A stretch of DNA of 39,997 nt from the NCBI RefSeq assembly GCF_025506355.1, contig NZ_JANZYP010000082.1:1-39997 (forward strand), given 5' to 3'. This document shows positions 9,552-18,839 of this stretch, one piece after another (within the stretch, counting starts at the first letter, position 1; each line of letters opens with the position of its first letter). The notes below the pieces were generated by a model, which saw nothing but the letters and a program-made list of their open reading frames with translations, had not been told where the DNA came from and ran no database searches. A program made the position numbers and the translations under genes. This DNA comes from Sphaerisporangium corydalis (GTDB taxonomy: Bacteria; Actinomycetota; Actinomycetes; Streptosporangiales; Streptosporangiaceae).

Positions 9552-10970
9552 TCACCAGATGGCGGGGCGGCGCTCACCCCAGAACCCGCCGACGGCCGCC
9601 TCGACCTGGGCCGACAGCGAGATGAGCGTGGACTCGTCACCGAACCGCCCGGCCAGCATGACGCCGATGGGCAGCCCCGCGTCCGTCCAGTGCAGGGGGA
9701 GGTTGACGGCGGGCTGGCCGCTGACGTTGTAGACGGCGGCGAAGGGGGCGAACCGCTCCATGCGCCGGAAGGTCTCCTCGGGGTCGTCCACGTCCTCGAA
9801 CCAGCCGACGGGCACGGGCGGCAGGGTGACGGTCGGGGACAGGATCGCGTCGTACTCGTTCATCACCAGGAAGCCGAAGCGGGTGGCCGTCTGCAGCGTG
9901 GCCTGGGCCTGGAGGAAGGCGGGCGCGGTGGTGGCGAAGCCGCGCTCGCGCAGCCACCGCGTCAGGGGCCGCAGCCTCGGCTCCAGCGACGGGTCCACCG
10001 GGTGCATGCAGGCGAAGCAGAACCACAGCTTCTCGAACTCGCCGACGATGGAGGGGTCGAACGGCGCGGGCATGTCGACGATCTCGTGGCCGAGCGACTC
10101 CAGCAGCGCCGAGGCCTTCTCGTACGCCGCGAGGACGTCCGGGTGCACCTCCGCGCCGGGCACGACGGGGGTGACGTTCCTGCCGATGCGCAGCCGTCCC
10201 GGTTCGCGGGTGACCGCTTCGGTGAAGCCCACGGGGGTCGGCGGGGCGACGTACAGGTCGCCGGGCTGGTTGTGGGCCATCACTTCGAGGAGCGCGGCGG
10301 CGTCGGCGACCGTGCGGGCGATCGGGCCGTTGGTGGACAGGCCGGCCAGGTCGGGGATGATCGGCGCGAAGGAGATGCGGCCCCGGGTCGGCTTGATGCC
10401 GAACAGGCCGCAGACCGAGGCGGGGATCCGGATGGAGCCGGCCCCGTCGCTGCCCTGCGCGGCGGGCGCGAGCCCGGCCGCGACCGCCGCGGCGGCACCC
10501 CCACTCGAACCGCCGGCCGAGCGGGTCAGGTCCCAGGGGGTGCGTGAGGGGGGTGACACGGAGGTCTCGGTGTAGCAGGGCAGGCCGAACTCGGGGGTGG
10601 CGGTCTTGCCGAGCATGATGGTCCCGGCGTCGCTCAGCCGGTCGACCACGCTGTCGCTCACGGGCGCGACGAAGCCCTCGTAGGTGGCGGAGCCGAACAT
10701 GATCGGGACGTCTTTGACGAGGTTGAGATCCTTGATCGGGATGGGCACCCCGAGCAGCGGCGGCGGATCCCCGCCCTGGAGGATCAGGGCCTCGGCCTGT
10801 CGTGCCTGGTCGAGGGCTCGGTCGGCGGTGATCGTGACGAAGGCCCCGACCTCGGGGTCGAGCCGTTCGATGCGTTCCAGGTAGTGCTTGGTGACCTCTA
10901 CCGGGGACAGCTCCCGGGATCGCACGGCCTGCGCCTGCTCCAGGGCTGTAAGATCATGTATGTGCGCCAC
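9552..10970 (-). CDS. Amidase (amidase signature family)
   Basis: The 472-aa enzyme has the Ser-cisSer-Lys triad of the amidase signature family: K80 in PIPIKD, S155 in GGSSGG and the nucleophile S179 in GSDGAGSIRIPAS. It hydrolyses amide bonds; the substrate could be an aliphatic or aryl amide, a 6-aminohexanoate-like compound or similar. The C-terminal half lacks features of GatA and there are no gatB or gatC genes nearby, so it is not the amidotransferase subunit. The GTG start at 10970 is preceded by GGAAG. It converges with the lemA cluster and is divergent from the NERD gene. Confidence 0.92.
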   Translation of the reverse strand: MAHIHDLTALEQAQAVRSRELSPVEVTKHYLERIERLDPEVGAFVTITADRALDQARQAEALILQGGDPPPLLGVPIPIKDLNLVKDVPIMFGSATYEGFVAPVSDSVVDRLSDAGTIMLGKTATPEFGLPCYTETSVSPPSRTPWDLTRSAGGSSGGAAAAVAAGLAPAAQGSDGAGSIRIPASVCGLFGIKPTRGRISFAPIIPDLAGLSTNGPIARTVADAAALLEVMAHNQPGDLYVAPPTPVGFTEAVTREPGRLRIGRNVTPVVPGAEVHPDVLAAYEKASALLESLGHEIVDMPAPFDPSIVGEFEKLWFCFACMHPVDPSLEPRLRPLTRWLRERGFATTAPAFLQAQATLQTATRFGFLVMNEYDAILSPTVTLPPVPVGWFEDVDDPEETFRRMERFAPFAAVYNVSGQPAVNLPLHWTDAGLPIGVMLAGRFGDESTLISLSAQVEAAVGGFWGERRPAIW

Positions 10971-11115
10971 GCTTCCGCACAGTAGGGCCTGCGACCGTGA
11001 GTTATCTAGAGAGAAAAGGGTTAGATACCCGGCTTTTCACCCTACGAAGCGGGAATGCACGGCCACAAAAATGTGAACTAGCCAACACTAGGCACGCCCT
11101 TGGGCGTCAACTACC

Positions 11116-11943
11116 GTGAGTTACGTGGATTCCGGTCTAGACCCTGATGACGGTCACAATACGTCACCCATTTGGGTGAGTGAGCGCCCCTCGGAGCCGA
11201 AATCTCGGCCCCCGGCCCCTGAGGCGACTTACGCGCCAGTGGAACGCGCGTCCTTGCTCGGCCTGCTTCAGCAGCCCAGATACCGTCATCTACGGCTGCG
11301 TGCGCTCATCGCGGCCGGTGCGGGGCTGGTCGTCGGCATCCCCATGTGGAGCTGGCGGCTCGGCCTGGTCGCGGCGATCATCGCCGCCATCGCCGACACC
11401 GTCTACCGTGCCCGCACGGTCTCCTCGGTCGCTCCGTGGCGCCGCGCCTCGGCCGCCGAGCGGCGCACCGAGGCCCAGCTGAGGAAGCTGGAGCGCAACG
11501 GGTACCTCACGCTGCACGCCCGGGCCATCCCCGACAGCGACGCGCAGATCGACCATCTCGTGGTCGGCCCGACCGGGGTGTACGCCGTCGACTCGGAGAA
11601 ATGGGACAAGAGGCTCCCGGTCCGCGTCCAGTCCCACCGCAAGCTGTTCCACGGCCCGTTCAACCAGAAGCCCCGTCTCGACGAGGCCCGGTGGGAGGCG
11701 TCCCAGGCCAGCGAGCTGATCACCAGAGAGCTCGGCCACGAGATCACCGTCGTGCCGTCGCTGGCGATCTACGGGCCGGCGATCCCCTGGAAGATCCTCA
11801 ACATCCGCGAGGTCGACGTCTTCGACGGGAGCCGCGTGCGCAAGTGGATCACCAACAGGGAACGTTCCCTCACCGTCGAGGAGATCGAGGAGATCCACGC
11901 GGCGGCTGAGCAGGTCCTGCCGGCGCGCTATCCCGAGAACTGA
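11116..11943 (+). CDS. Membrane-anchored NERD-domain protein
   Basis: The 275-aa protein has a proline-rich cytoplasmic head (1-45), two membrane helices (about 62-78 and 82-98) and a NERD (nuclease-related) domain from about 113 to 215. The core [21 protein letters not shown] region (143-163) keeps the IDHxVVGPxGVxxxDxK pattern, with D146, the acidic pair around D159-E161 and K162 as likely active-site residues. NERD domains are predicted nucleases related to the restriction-endonuclease fold; here it would act at the inner face of the membrane. The GTG start has no clear Shine-Dalgarno; translation may be leaderless, or a start may lie slightly downstream (GTG at 11125). Confidence 0.85.
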   Translation: MSYVDSGLDPDDGHNTSPIWVSERPSEPKSRPPAPEATYAPVERASLLGLLQQPRYRHLRLRALIAAGAGLVVGIPMWSWRLGLVAAIIAAIADTVYRARTVSSVAPWRRASAAERRTEAQLRKLERNGYLTLHARAIPDSDAQIDHLVVGPTGVYAVDSEKWDKRLPVRVQSHRKLFHGPFNQKPRLDEARWEASQASELITRELGHEITVVPSLAIYGPAIPWKILNIREVDVFDGSRVRKWITNRERSLTVEEIEEIHAAAEQVLPARYPEN

Positions 11944-12014
11944 CCGTCGAGAAGGTCCTTCGGGGTTCTCGTCACCGTCCACCACTGCCCCCGGGAATCC
12001 CGAAGGATCCAGTC

Positions 12015-12033
12015 CGTCCCGGCGGGCGGGACG
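12015..12033 (+). terminator. Hairpin after the NERD gene
   Basis: CGTCCCG and CGGGACG form a 7-bp stem with a 5-base loop, about 70 bases after the NERD stop. There is no U-tract, so termination is only plausible. Confidence 0.4.
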
Positions 12034-12185
12034 AACCCCAGAAGGCGGTCCGTGCGCCGCCGTCGCGGCTCCGGGCCCATGGTGACGCGGGGGCGGCGAC
12101 GTCCACGCTGTGGACCGAGTGTCTCGCCAGGCGGGCGGGGGCCGTACCATTTGAAGACTCAGCGTCGTCGGATGGGAGAACGGTC

Positions 12186-14027
12186 ATGCCGGCCCTCAGA
12201 TCTCGTACGGTCACCCACGGCAGGAACATGGCCGGGGCCCGGGCCCTGCTCCGCGCCACCGGTGTGGCGGGCGAGGACTTCGGGAAGCCGATCATCGCGG
12301 TGGCCAACAGCTTCACCCAGTTCGTCCCCGGCCACGTCCACCTCCGCGAGGTGGCCGAGGTGGTCGCGGGCGGCGTCCGCGAGGCGGGCGGGATCCCGCG
12401 CGAGTTCAACACCATCGCCGTCGACGACGGCATCGCCATGGGCCACGGCGGCATGCTCTACTCCCTGCCCTCCCGCGAGCTGATCGCCGACGCGGTGGAG
12501 TACATGGTCAACGCCCACTGCGCCGACGCGCTGATCTGCGTCTCCAACTGCGACAAGATCACGCCCGGCATGCTACTGGCGGCGTTTCGGCTGAACATCC
12601 CGACCCTGTTCGTGTCCGGCGGTCCCATGGAGGCGGGCAAGACCCCGCAGGGCCGCAAGCTCGACCTGATCGACCCCATGATCGCCGCCGCGGACGAGAG
12701 CGTCTCCGACGCCGAGCTGCTGGAGATGGAGGAGAACGCCTGCCCGACCTGCGGATCGTGCAGCGGCATGTTCACCGCCAACTCCATGAACTGCCTGGCC
12801 GAGGCGATCGGCCTCGGGATGCCGGGCAACGGCACCACGCTCGCCACCCACAAGGCCCGCAAGGCGCTGTTCGAGCGGGCGGGCCGCCAGGTCGTCGAGA
12901 TCACCAAGCGCTACTACGAGAACGACGACGAGTCGGTGCTCCCCCGCAACATCGCCACCCGGGACGCCTTCGAGAACGCCATGGCGCTCGACGTCGCCAT
13001 GGGCGGCTCCACCAACACGATCCTCCACCTGCTGGCGGCGGCCAGGGAGGCCGGGGTCGACTTCGGCCTGAAGGAGATCAACGAGGTCTCCCTGCGGGTG
13101 CCGTGCCTGTGCAAGGTCGCCCCCGCCACGGCGAAGTACCACGTGGAGGACGTCCACCGCGCCGGCGGCATCCCGGCCATCCTCGGCGAGCTCGACCGCG
13201 CGGGGCTGCTCAACCGCGACACCCACAGCGTCCACGCGTCGTCCCTCACCGAGTTCCTCAACGCCTGGGACCCCATGTCCCCCGGCGTGACCGAGGAGGC
13301 GCTGGAGCTGTGGCACGCCGCGCCCGGCAACGTGCGCACGGTCAAGGCCTACTCCCAGAACGCCCAGTGGGAGTCCCTGGACCTCGACCGCGCCGAGGGC
13401 TGCATCCGCGACTTCGAGCACGCGTACACCCGGGACGGCGGCCTGGCCGTGCTCTACGGCAACATCGCCCCCGAGGGCTGCATCGTCAAGACGGCGGGCG
13501 TCGACGAGTCGGTGTGGAGGTTCAGCGGCCCGGCCGTGGTGTTCGAGTCGCAGGAGGACGCGGTCGAGGGCATCCTCGGCAACAAGGTCACCGCCGGCGA
13601 CGTCGTGGTCATCCGCTACGAGGGGCCCAAGGGCGGGCCGGGGATGCAGGAGATGCTCTACCCCACGAGCTTCCTCAAGGGCAGAGGGCTCGGCAAGGCG
13701 TGCGCGCTGGTCACCGACGGCCGGTTCTCCGGCGGCACCTCCGGGCTGTCCATCGGGCACGCCTCACCGGAGGCGGCCGAGGGCGGCGTCATCGCCCTGG
13801 TCGAGAACGGCGACCTGATCGAGATCGACATCCCCGGGCGGGCCATCGAGCTGAAGGTCTCCGAGGGCGACCTGGCCGCGCGGCGCGAGCGGCTGCTGGC
13901 CGACCTCGGCAGCTACCGGCCGCGCGACCGCGAGCGCGCGGTCAGCGTGGCCCTGCAGGCCTATGCCGCCCTGACCACCTCCGCCTCCACCGGCGCCTCC
14001 CGCGACCTGTCCCAGCTCTCTCGCTGA
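12186..14027 (+). CDS. ilvD: Dihydroxy-acid dehydratase
   Basis: The 613-aa enzyme dehydrates 2,3-dihydroxy-isovalerate and its 3-methylvalerate homologue to the keto acids of valine and isoleucine synthesis. It is collinear with the roughly 616-aa E. coli type: [13 protein letters not shown] near 41-53, the Fe-S cysteine segment SNCDKITPG (C122), [10 protein letters not shown] (C186, C189, C192) and the C-terminal [15 protein letters not shown] glycine stands at the position that is cysteine in the [2Fe-2S] sub-type, so a [4Fe-4S] cluster is likely. GGGAG lies about 9 bases before the ATG. No other ilv gene is in the window. Confidence 0.97.
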   Translation: MPALRSRTVTHGRNMAGARALLRATGVAGEDFGKPIIAVANSFTQFVPGHVHLREVAEVVAGGVREAGGIPREFNTIAVDDGIAMGHGGMLYSLPSRELIADAVEYMVNAHCADALICVSNCDKITPGMLLAAFRLNIPTLFVSGGPMEAGKTPQGRKLDLIDPMIAAADESVSDAELLEMEENACPTCGSCSGMFTANSMNCLAEAIGLGMPGNGTTLATHKARKALFERAGRQVVEITKRYYENDDESVLPRNIATRDAFENAMALDVAMGGSTNTILHLLAAAREAGVDFGLKEINEVSLRVPCLCKVAPATAKYHVEDVHRAGGIPAILGELDRAGLLNRDTHSVHASSLTEFLNAWDPMSPGVTEEALELWHAAPGNVRTVKAYSQNAQWESLDLDRAEGCIRDFEHAYTRDGGLAVLYGNIAPEGCIVKTAGVDESVWRFSGPAVVFESQEDAVEGILGNKVTAGDVVVIRYEGPKGGPGMQEMLYPTSFLKGRGLGKACALVTDGRFSGGTSGLSIGHASPEAAEGGVIALVENGDLIEIDIPGRAIELKVSEGDLAARRERLLADLGSYRPRDRERAVSVALQAYAALTTSASTGASRDLSQLSR

Positions 14028-14176
14028 CCACGGCCCTCTCCGGGTCGGGCGGGCGACCGGCCCGACCCGGCGGGGTGGCGTGGAGGACAGGGAGACCTCA
14101 CCTCACGGTCAAGGACAGTCGCCTTCCGGATGGGTCTTTCAAGATCTGGTGTTCGAAAAATGTCGGTGTCGAGACG

Positions 14177-14182
14177 TAGAAT
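14177..14182 (+). promoter_or_regulatory. -10 box of a probable leaderless transcript (WYL gene)
   Basis: TAGAAT lies 6 bases before the ATG at 14189, so transcription should begin at or next to the start codon. There is no Shine-Dalgarno, which agrees. A weak TTCGAA (14152-14157) may be the -35. Confidence 0.5.
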
Positions 14183-14188
14183 TCAGGT

Positions 14189-14713
14189 ATGGCCAACGTC
14201 ACCACGCCGCTCCTGACGACCGCCGAAATCGCCGCTCTCGCGCTGTCGCTCGCCCATCTCGGAGAAGGCCCGCAGGCGATCACCGCCCGCCGGGGCCTGC
14301 GCGCCGTGTTCGACAACCTCGACCTCGGTGACGACGTCGTCACCGCCACCCTCGACACCCTCACCACTCCGCTTCCGCCCGAGGTGGCCCGCCGCGCCCG
14401 CATGATCGCGGGCGCGGTGACCGGCCGTCAGGTCGTGCGGCTGCACTACCGCGACGCCGGCGGGCACGTCACCTCGCGTGACGTCGAGCCGGTCACCTGC
14501 CTGGTCCACCGTGATCACTGGTACCTGGTGGGGTGGTGCCGCACCAAGGCCGGTATCCGCGCGTTCCGTTTCGACCGCATCGTCGCGGTCGAGCCGACGC
14601 TGGTGCCCGCGCGCCCGCACCGCGCCGAGCGCTACCTGCCCTTCCAGCGCAGAAAGGCCCCCGAGCAGCACACCCAGACCCGCCTGCCCATCCCCGCCCG
14701 CCGCTCCGCATAG
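14189..14713 (+). CDS. WYL-domain protein lacking a DNA-binding domain
   Basis: The 174-aa protein has a helical N-terminus (TTAEIAALALSLAHLG, 10-24) like the linker that follows the winged helix in WYL regulators, then a WYL domain (about 77-138) with H110-W-Y-L113 and RFDRIVAVEP. WYL domains sense small ligands or nucleic acid. The usual helix-turn-helix before the linker is missing: only 161 bases separate it from ilvD, and none of the frames there encodes one. It may modulate another regulator, or be a decayed regulator; the intact frame favours a functional stand-alone sensor. The transcript ends at a hairpin just after the stop. Confidence 0.85.
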   Translation: MANVTTPLLTTAEIAALALSLAHLGEGPQAITARRGLRAVFDNLDLGDDVVTATLDTLTTPLPPEVARRARMIAGAVTGRQVVRLHYRDAGGHVTSRDVEPVTCLVHRDHWYLVGWCRTKAGIRAFRFDRIVAVEPTLVPARPHRAERYLPFQRRKAPEQHTQTRLPIPARRSA

Positions 14714-14740
14714 CTCCCGCGGGTCATCCCACCTCGGGAA

Positions 14741-14765
14741 GGGGGTACGGCGACGTCGTACCCCC
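14741..14765. terminator. Shared terminator between convergent WYL gene and fmdB-type operon
   Basis: Nine-bp perfect stem (GGGGGTACG / CGTACCCCC) with a 7-base loop, between convergent genes. Confidence 0.65.
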
Positions 14766-14779
14766 GGCCGAGGGGCGGG

Positions 14780-14992
14780 TCAGGAGCAGCAGCCGCCGCC
14801 GCAGCAACCCCCGCCTCCGCCGCCGGAGGGGCGGGGGGCCGAGGCGCCGCCGGTGACGGCGACCGTGGACAGGAGCTTCACCGTGTCGTCGTGGCCGTCG
14901 GGGCAGACGGCCGCCTCGCCCGAGGCGGACATGGGCCGGGACAGCTCGAACGTGGACCCGCAGGAGCGGCAGCGGAAGTCATAACGAGGCAT
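14780..14992 (-). CDS. FmdB family zinc-ribbon protein with Cys-rich tail
   Basis: A 70-aa protein that begins MPRYDFRC and has the FmdB zinc-ribbon: C8-x-x-C11 and, as second knuckle, C30-P-D-G-H34 in place of the usual CPxC. The C-terminus is glycine-rich with two cysteine pairs (C63-C64, C68-C69), a possible metal site. Start at 14992; a longer opening to 15187 is an overlap with the GNAT gene and rejected. It lies 4 bases after the GNAT stop and is the last gene of the HNH-GNAT-FmdB operon. The biological role of this family is unknown. Confidence 0.85.
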   Translation of the reverse strand: MPRYDFRCRSCGSTFELSRPMSASGEAAVCPDGHDDTVKLLSTVAVTGGASAPRPSGGGGGGCCGGGCCS

Positions 14993-14996
14993 GCCA

Positions 14997-15836
14997 TCAG
15001 GGTACGGCGTGCCGCGCCCCGAAACGGATCCGCGAGAAATCCGCGACCGGCCGGTAGCCGATCGCCTGGTACACCATGTTGCTCCGGGGGCCGGCGAGGT
15101 CGGCGAACAGGAGCACCTGCTCGGCCCCGTCCGCCAGGGCCTTGCGCGACACGGCCAGGGCGACCGCCGCCCCGTACCCGTGGCCACGATGGACCTCGGG
15201 AGTATAGACCGGGGCGACCCTGGACATCTTCTCGATGGGCGAGGAGGCGCCGGCGAGGGCGACCGGCCGGTCCCGGACCTGCCAGATCATCAGTTCCGCG
15301 TGGCCGAGCCGGTCCTCGACGAGCGGGGTCGGGTCACGGCCGTCGTCCACCCCGGCGTCGCGGCGGAACCGCCGGTACCACTCGACCACCAGGTCGAGGT
15401 CGGCGGCCCCGGCCACGCGGGGCTCGCCCGACGGCTGGGGATCGGGCCGCGCGTAGGCGCTCAGCCGGTAGAGACGCTCGTCGACCCGGCCGATCTCGGG
15501 CTGGCCCCACGCGGCGGCGAAGGTCTGCGCCAGCGTGCCGGGGCCGACCACCGAGGCCAGCGGCCTCCCCTGCGCGGCGAGATCGCGGGCGAGCCGCTCG
15601 ATCGCGTGCGGCGGGGACTTCGCCAGCAGCAGAGGGTAGGGCGGCACCCGGCTCGCGGCGCCGCCCACCTCTCCGTCCTCGGTCCACCAGGCGAAGAACG
15701 CGCCATCGGCCACCGGCCCGCGCAGGGAGTGGTCGAGCACGGTGAGCGGCACCGTGTTCAGCGCCGGATCACGACGTAACCATGCCTCCACCGCGTCGGC
15801 GTAGGCTCCGATGTCCTCGGTGAAGGTCCAGGTCAC
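14997..15836 (-). CDS. GNAT family N-acetyltransferase (two-domain)
   Basis: The 279-aa protein has an acetyl-CoA-binding motif R217-G-H-G220-Y-G222 in the C-terminal GNAT domain (about 140-279) and a degenerate GNAT-like N-terminal half, the arrangement of tandem GNAT proteins. It transfers an acetyl group to an unknown amine. The GTG start at 15836 overlaps the TGA of the HNH gene (GTGA), so translation is coupled. The family-like sequence begins exactly there (VTWTFTED). Confidence 0.87.
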   Translation of the reverse strand: MTWTFTEDIGAYADAVEAWLRRDPALNTVPLTVLDHSLRGPVADGAFFAWWTEDGEVGGAASRVPPYPLLLAKSPPHAIERLARDLAAQGRPLASVVGPGTLAQTFAAAWGQPEIGRVDERLYRLSAYARPDPQPSGEPRVAGAADLDLVVEWYRRFRRDAGVDDGRDPTPLVEDRLGHAELMIWQVRDRPVALAGASSPIEKMSRVAPVYTPEVHRGHGYGAAVALAVSRKALADGAEQVLLFADLAGPRSNMVYQAIGYRPVADFSRIRFGARHAVP

Positions 15837-16342
15837 GCCGCCGTCTCCGCCAGGTAGGGCGCCCACTGGGGGTCGCCGTCGAACTGGGCGCCGATGAGCC
15901 GCCAGTGGACGCCGTGCGGCACGACCGGGGCGACGCGCAGCGACCACCCGATCTCCTCCAGCAGCCGATCGGCCTTGCGGTGATTGCAGGGCATACAGGA
16001 TGCGACGCAGTTCTCCCAGGTGTGCAGCCCCCCTCGGGAGCGGGGCAGCACGTGGTCGATGGTCTCTGCCCGCTGGCCGCAGTAGGCACAGCGGTAGTCG
16101 TCCCTGCGCATGAGGGCGGCCCGCGTCAGCGGGATCCGCGACCGATAGGGGATGCGGATGTACCGTCTCAGCCGGATGACCGAGGGCACGTCCACGGTGC
16201 GCGAGGCCGAGCGCAGCACGGCGCCCCTGCCATCGCGGTGTACGACGTCCGCCTTCTCCCTGATCACGAGCACCACGGCACGGTGCAGGTTGAGGGTGGT
16301 CAGCGGTTCGAAAGTTGCGTTCAGCAGCAGGACCTGGCGCAT
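15833..16342 (-). CDS. HNH endonuclease family protein
   Basis: The 169-aa protein has the zinc-bound HNH beta-beta-alpha fold: C85-x-x-C88, D96-H97, N111, C116-x-x-C119 and N120-H121. It is the common actinobacterial stand-alone HNH protein starting MRQVLLLNATFEPL. It should be a metal-dependent nuclease acting in the cytoplasm; whether it serves repair, defence or something else is not known. The start is the ATG at 16342 with GGAAAGG upstream; a longer opening to 16534 runs through the promoter. First gene of the operon with GNAT and FmdB-type genes. Confidence 0.9.
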   Translation of the reverse strand: MRQVLLLNATFEPLTTLNLHRAVVLVIREKADVVHRDGRGAVLRSASRTVDVPSVIRLRRYIRIPYRSRIPLTRAALMRRDDYRCAYCGQRAETIDHVLPRSRGGLHTWENCVASCMPCNHRKADRLLEEIGWSLRVAPVVPHGVHWRLIGAQFDGDPQWAPYLAETAA

Positions 16343-16369
16343 CAGCGGGCCTTTCCCGCCGTGCACGAC

Positions 16370-16401
16370 ATCGTAGTTAGGGATGTGCCGAGGCACATCC
16401 C
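16370..16401 (-). promoter_or_regulatory. HNH operon promoter with inverted repeat over the -35 region
   Basis: A -10 (TACGAT, minus strand, 16370-16375) puts the start near 16363. Directly upstream lies a perfect inverted repeat GGGATGTGCC / GGCACATCCC (10-bp arms, 2-base spacer, 16380-16401) that would cover the -35, typical of a repressor operator. Confidence 0.45.
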
Positions 16402-16712
16402 GGCTTGCGGCCCGTCGTCTTGGGCCCCGGATGCTTCCGTCACGTGGACCTCCGCAGGACGGCCCAGCGGATGGGTTCCACGGCACCGCCCTCCAGCAAG
16501 TGTGGCCTCTCGGCCGACCCTCCCGCCACCCCAATTAACGGTCGTGTCGTCCAGACCCCGCCTTCCGGTTTATGTCCGGTTAACCCCGCTTAGCAAACCT
16601 ATTGGGGAAAGATCACTCTTGGCGGGCGTGATCTGCCCCGTCCGCCACAAGCGAAGGGCTTGCCAAAACGATGTCCCTCGATCGGTAACGGTGGTGCCAT
16701 AAGCTCGCTTAC
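16402..16712. promoter_or_regulatory. Rest of divergent gap; promoter of prolyl oligopeptidase
   Basis: No gene. A dyad AGATCAC (16610-16616) / GTGATCT (16628-16634), flanked by GGGG and CCCC, lies about 80 bases before the peptidase gene. TAAGCT at 16700-16705 is a likely -10 only 7 bases before the ATG, so this message also looks leaderless. Confidence 0.45.
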
Positions 16713-18785
16713 ATGACGCGAGAGCCGTATCCGAACGCACGCCGTGACGACGTGGTGGACGACTACCACGGCACGCCGGTGCCCGATCCGTACCGCTGGC
16801 TGGAGGACGCCGACCAGCCCGAGTCCAAGGAATGGCTCGACGCCCAGAGTGATCTGTTCACCAAGGCGATGGGCGCGTCACCCATGCGCGAGGGCTTCCG
16901 CGACCGCGTCGCCGAGCTGGTGCGGTCGGGCTCGGTCGGCGCCCCGGCGTGGCGGGGCGACCGGCGCTTCTTCATGCGCCGCACCCCCGACCAGGAGCAC
17001 GCCGTCCTGTACACCGCCGACCCCGACGGCACCGAGCACGCCCTGCTCGACCCCATGGCGATGGACCCCTCCGGCCTGACCACGGTGGACTCCTGGCAGC
17101 CCGACAAGGAGGGCCGGCGGCTCGCCTACCAGATCTCCGTCGGCGGGGACGAGGAGTCCCAGCTCCACGTCGTCGACGTCGAGACGGGCGAGCGGCGCGA
17201 CGGGCCGATCGACCGGTGCCGCTACTCCCCCATCGCCTGGCTCCCCGGCGGCGAGGCGTTCTACTACGTGCGCAGGCTCCCGGCCGACCAGGTCCCGAAG
17301 GGCGAGGACCAGTATCACCGCCGCGTCTACCTCCACCGCCTCGGCACCCCCACCGACCAGGACGTGCTGATCTTCGGCGAGGGCCGGGAGAAGACCAACT
17401 ACTACGGCGTCTCGGTCTCCAGGGACGGCCGGTGGCTGTCGATCTCGGCCTCCCGGGGCACCGCCCCCCGCAACGACCTGTGGACCGCCGACCTCCTCGC
17501 GTCCTCCCTGGAGGCGCCCGAGCTGGTCAGCGTCCAGCAGGACGTGGACGCGCAGACCGGCCTGCTGTTCGGGCGCGACGGCCTGCTGTACGTCTTCACC
17601 GACCGTGACGCCCCGCGCTGCCGTGTCTGCGTGACCTCCCCCGAGCTCCCGCAGCACGAGAACTGGCGCGATCTCATCCCCGAGGACCCCGAGGCGGTGC
17701 TGTCCGACTTCGCGATCCTGGACGACCTCGAACGCCCGGTGATGCTCGTCGGATGGACGCGGCACGCCATCAGCGAGATCTCCGTCCACGACCTGGCCAC
17801 CGGCGAGAAGATCGGCGAGGTGCCCACCCCCGGCCTCGGCACGATCGGCGGCATCACCGAGCGGCCCGAGGGCGGCCACGAGGCCTGGTTCGGGTACACC
17901 GACAACGCCAGCCCGCCGAGCATCCAGAGGTACGACGCCCGCACCGGCGAGACCACTTTGTGGGCCGCGTCGCCCGGCGCCGTGGAAGTGCCCGAGATCA
18001 CCACCGAGCAGGTCGTCTACCGCTCCGCCGACGGCACCGAAGTCCACATGATCGTGATCTCGCAGCCCGGCACCGGCCCCCGGCCGACGATCCTGTACGG
18101 CTACGGCGGCTTCGGCGTCTCCATGACCCCGGGCTTCTCCGCCGGCACCCTGTCGTGGGTGGAGGCGGGCGGCGTCTACGCGGTCGCGCAGCTGCGCGGC
18201 GGCGGCGAGCAGGGCGAGGAGTGGCATCGCGCGGGCATGCTCGGCGACAAGCAGAACGTCTTCGACGACCTGCACGCCGCGGCCGAGCATCTGATCGCCA
18301 CCGGCGTGACCACACCCGGCCAGCTCGCGATCTCCGGGGGGTCGAACGGCGGCCTGCTGGTCGGCGCCGCGCTCGTCCAGCGGCCCGACCTGTACGCGGC
18401 GGTGGCCTGCGCGGCGCCGCTGCTCGACATGATCAGGTACGAGAAGTTCGGCCTCGGTGCCACGTGGAACGTCGAGTACGGCTCGGCGGACGACCCTGAG
18501 GGGTTCTCCTGGCTGTGGGAGTACTCCCCCTACCACCACGTGCGCGAGGGGGTCGCCTATCCGGCGACGCTGTTCCTGGTCTTCGGCTCCGACACCCGCG
18601 TGCACCCGCTGCACGCCTGGAAGATGGCCGCGGCGCTCCAGCACGCCCAGACGGCGGACGACCGGCCGATCCTGCTGCGCAACGAGAGCGAGGTCGGCCA
18701 CGGGGCGCGGGCGGTCAGCCGCTCGGTCGAGCTCATGGCCGACCAGCTCGCGTTCCTCGCCCAGCACACCGGCCTCACCGGCTGA
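16713..18785 (+). CDS. Prolyl oligopeptidase (S9A family)
   Basis: The 690-aa serine peptidase cuts short peptides after proline. It begins with the S9A N-terminal segment (YPNARRDDVVDDYHGTPVPDPYRWLED in parts), has a beta-propeller (about 70-400) that gates access, and an alpha/beta-hydrolase domain with S544 in GGSNGG, D627 in SDTRV and H663 in GHG as catalytic triad. Full length for the family; no signal peptide, so cytoplasmic. The ATG at 16713 has no Shine-Dalgarno but a -10 seven bases upstream. Converges with purU. Confidence 0.95.
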   Translation: MTREPYPNARRDDVVDDYHGTPVPDPYRWLEDADQPESKEWLDAQSDLFTKAMGASPMREGFRDRVAELVRSGSVGAPAWRGDRRFFMRRTPDQEHAVLYTADPDGTEHALLDPMAMDPSGLTTVDSWQPDKEGRRLAYQISVGGDEESQLHVVDVETGERRDGPIDRCRYSPIAWLPGGEAFYYVRRLPADQVPKGEDQYHRRVYLHRLGTPTDQDVLIFGEGREKTNYYGVSVSRDGRWLSISASRGTAPRNDLWTADLLASSLEAPELVSVQQDVDAQTGLLFGRDGLLYVFTDRDAPRCRVCVTSPELPQHENWRDLIPEDPEAVLSDFAILDDLERPVMLVGWTRHAISEISVHDLATGEKIGEVPTPGLGTIGGITERPEGGHEAWFGYTDNASPPSIQRYDARTGETTLWAASPGAVEVPEITTEQVVYRSADGTEVHMIVISQPGTGPRPTILYGYGGFGVSMTPGFSAGTLSWVEAGGVYAVAQLRGGGEQGEEWHRAGMLGDKQNVFDDLHAAAEHLIATGVTTPGQLAISGGSNGGLLVGAALVQRPDLYAAVACAAPLLDMIRYEKFGLGATWNVEYGSADDPEGFSWLWEYSPYHHVREGVAYPATLFLVFGSDTRVHPLHAWKMAAALQHAQTADDRPILLRNESEVGHGARAVSRSVELMADQLAFLAQHTGLTG

Positions 18786-18789
18786 CCCC

Positions 18790-18816
18790 GCCCCTCGCCC
18801 GCGCGTGGTGAGGGGC
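18790..18816. terminator. Hairpin between convergent prolyl oligopeptidase and purU
   Basis: GCCCCTC / GAGGGGC, 7-bp stem with a 13-base loop, in the 54-base convergent gap. Confidence 0.4.
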
Positions 18817-18839
18817 GCGCCCGTGCCGAAGGAGACGTG

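Noticed and set aside
16878-18767. Long minus-strand frame opposite prolyl oligopeptidase
   Set aside because: Antisense shadow; the plus strand carries the full catalytic triad.
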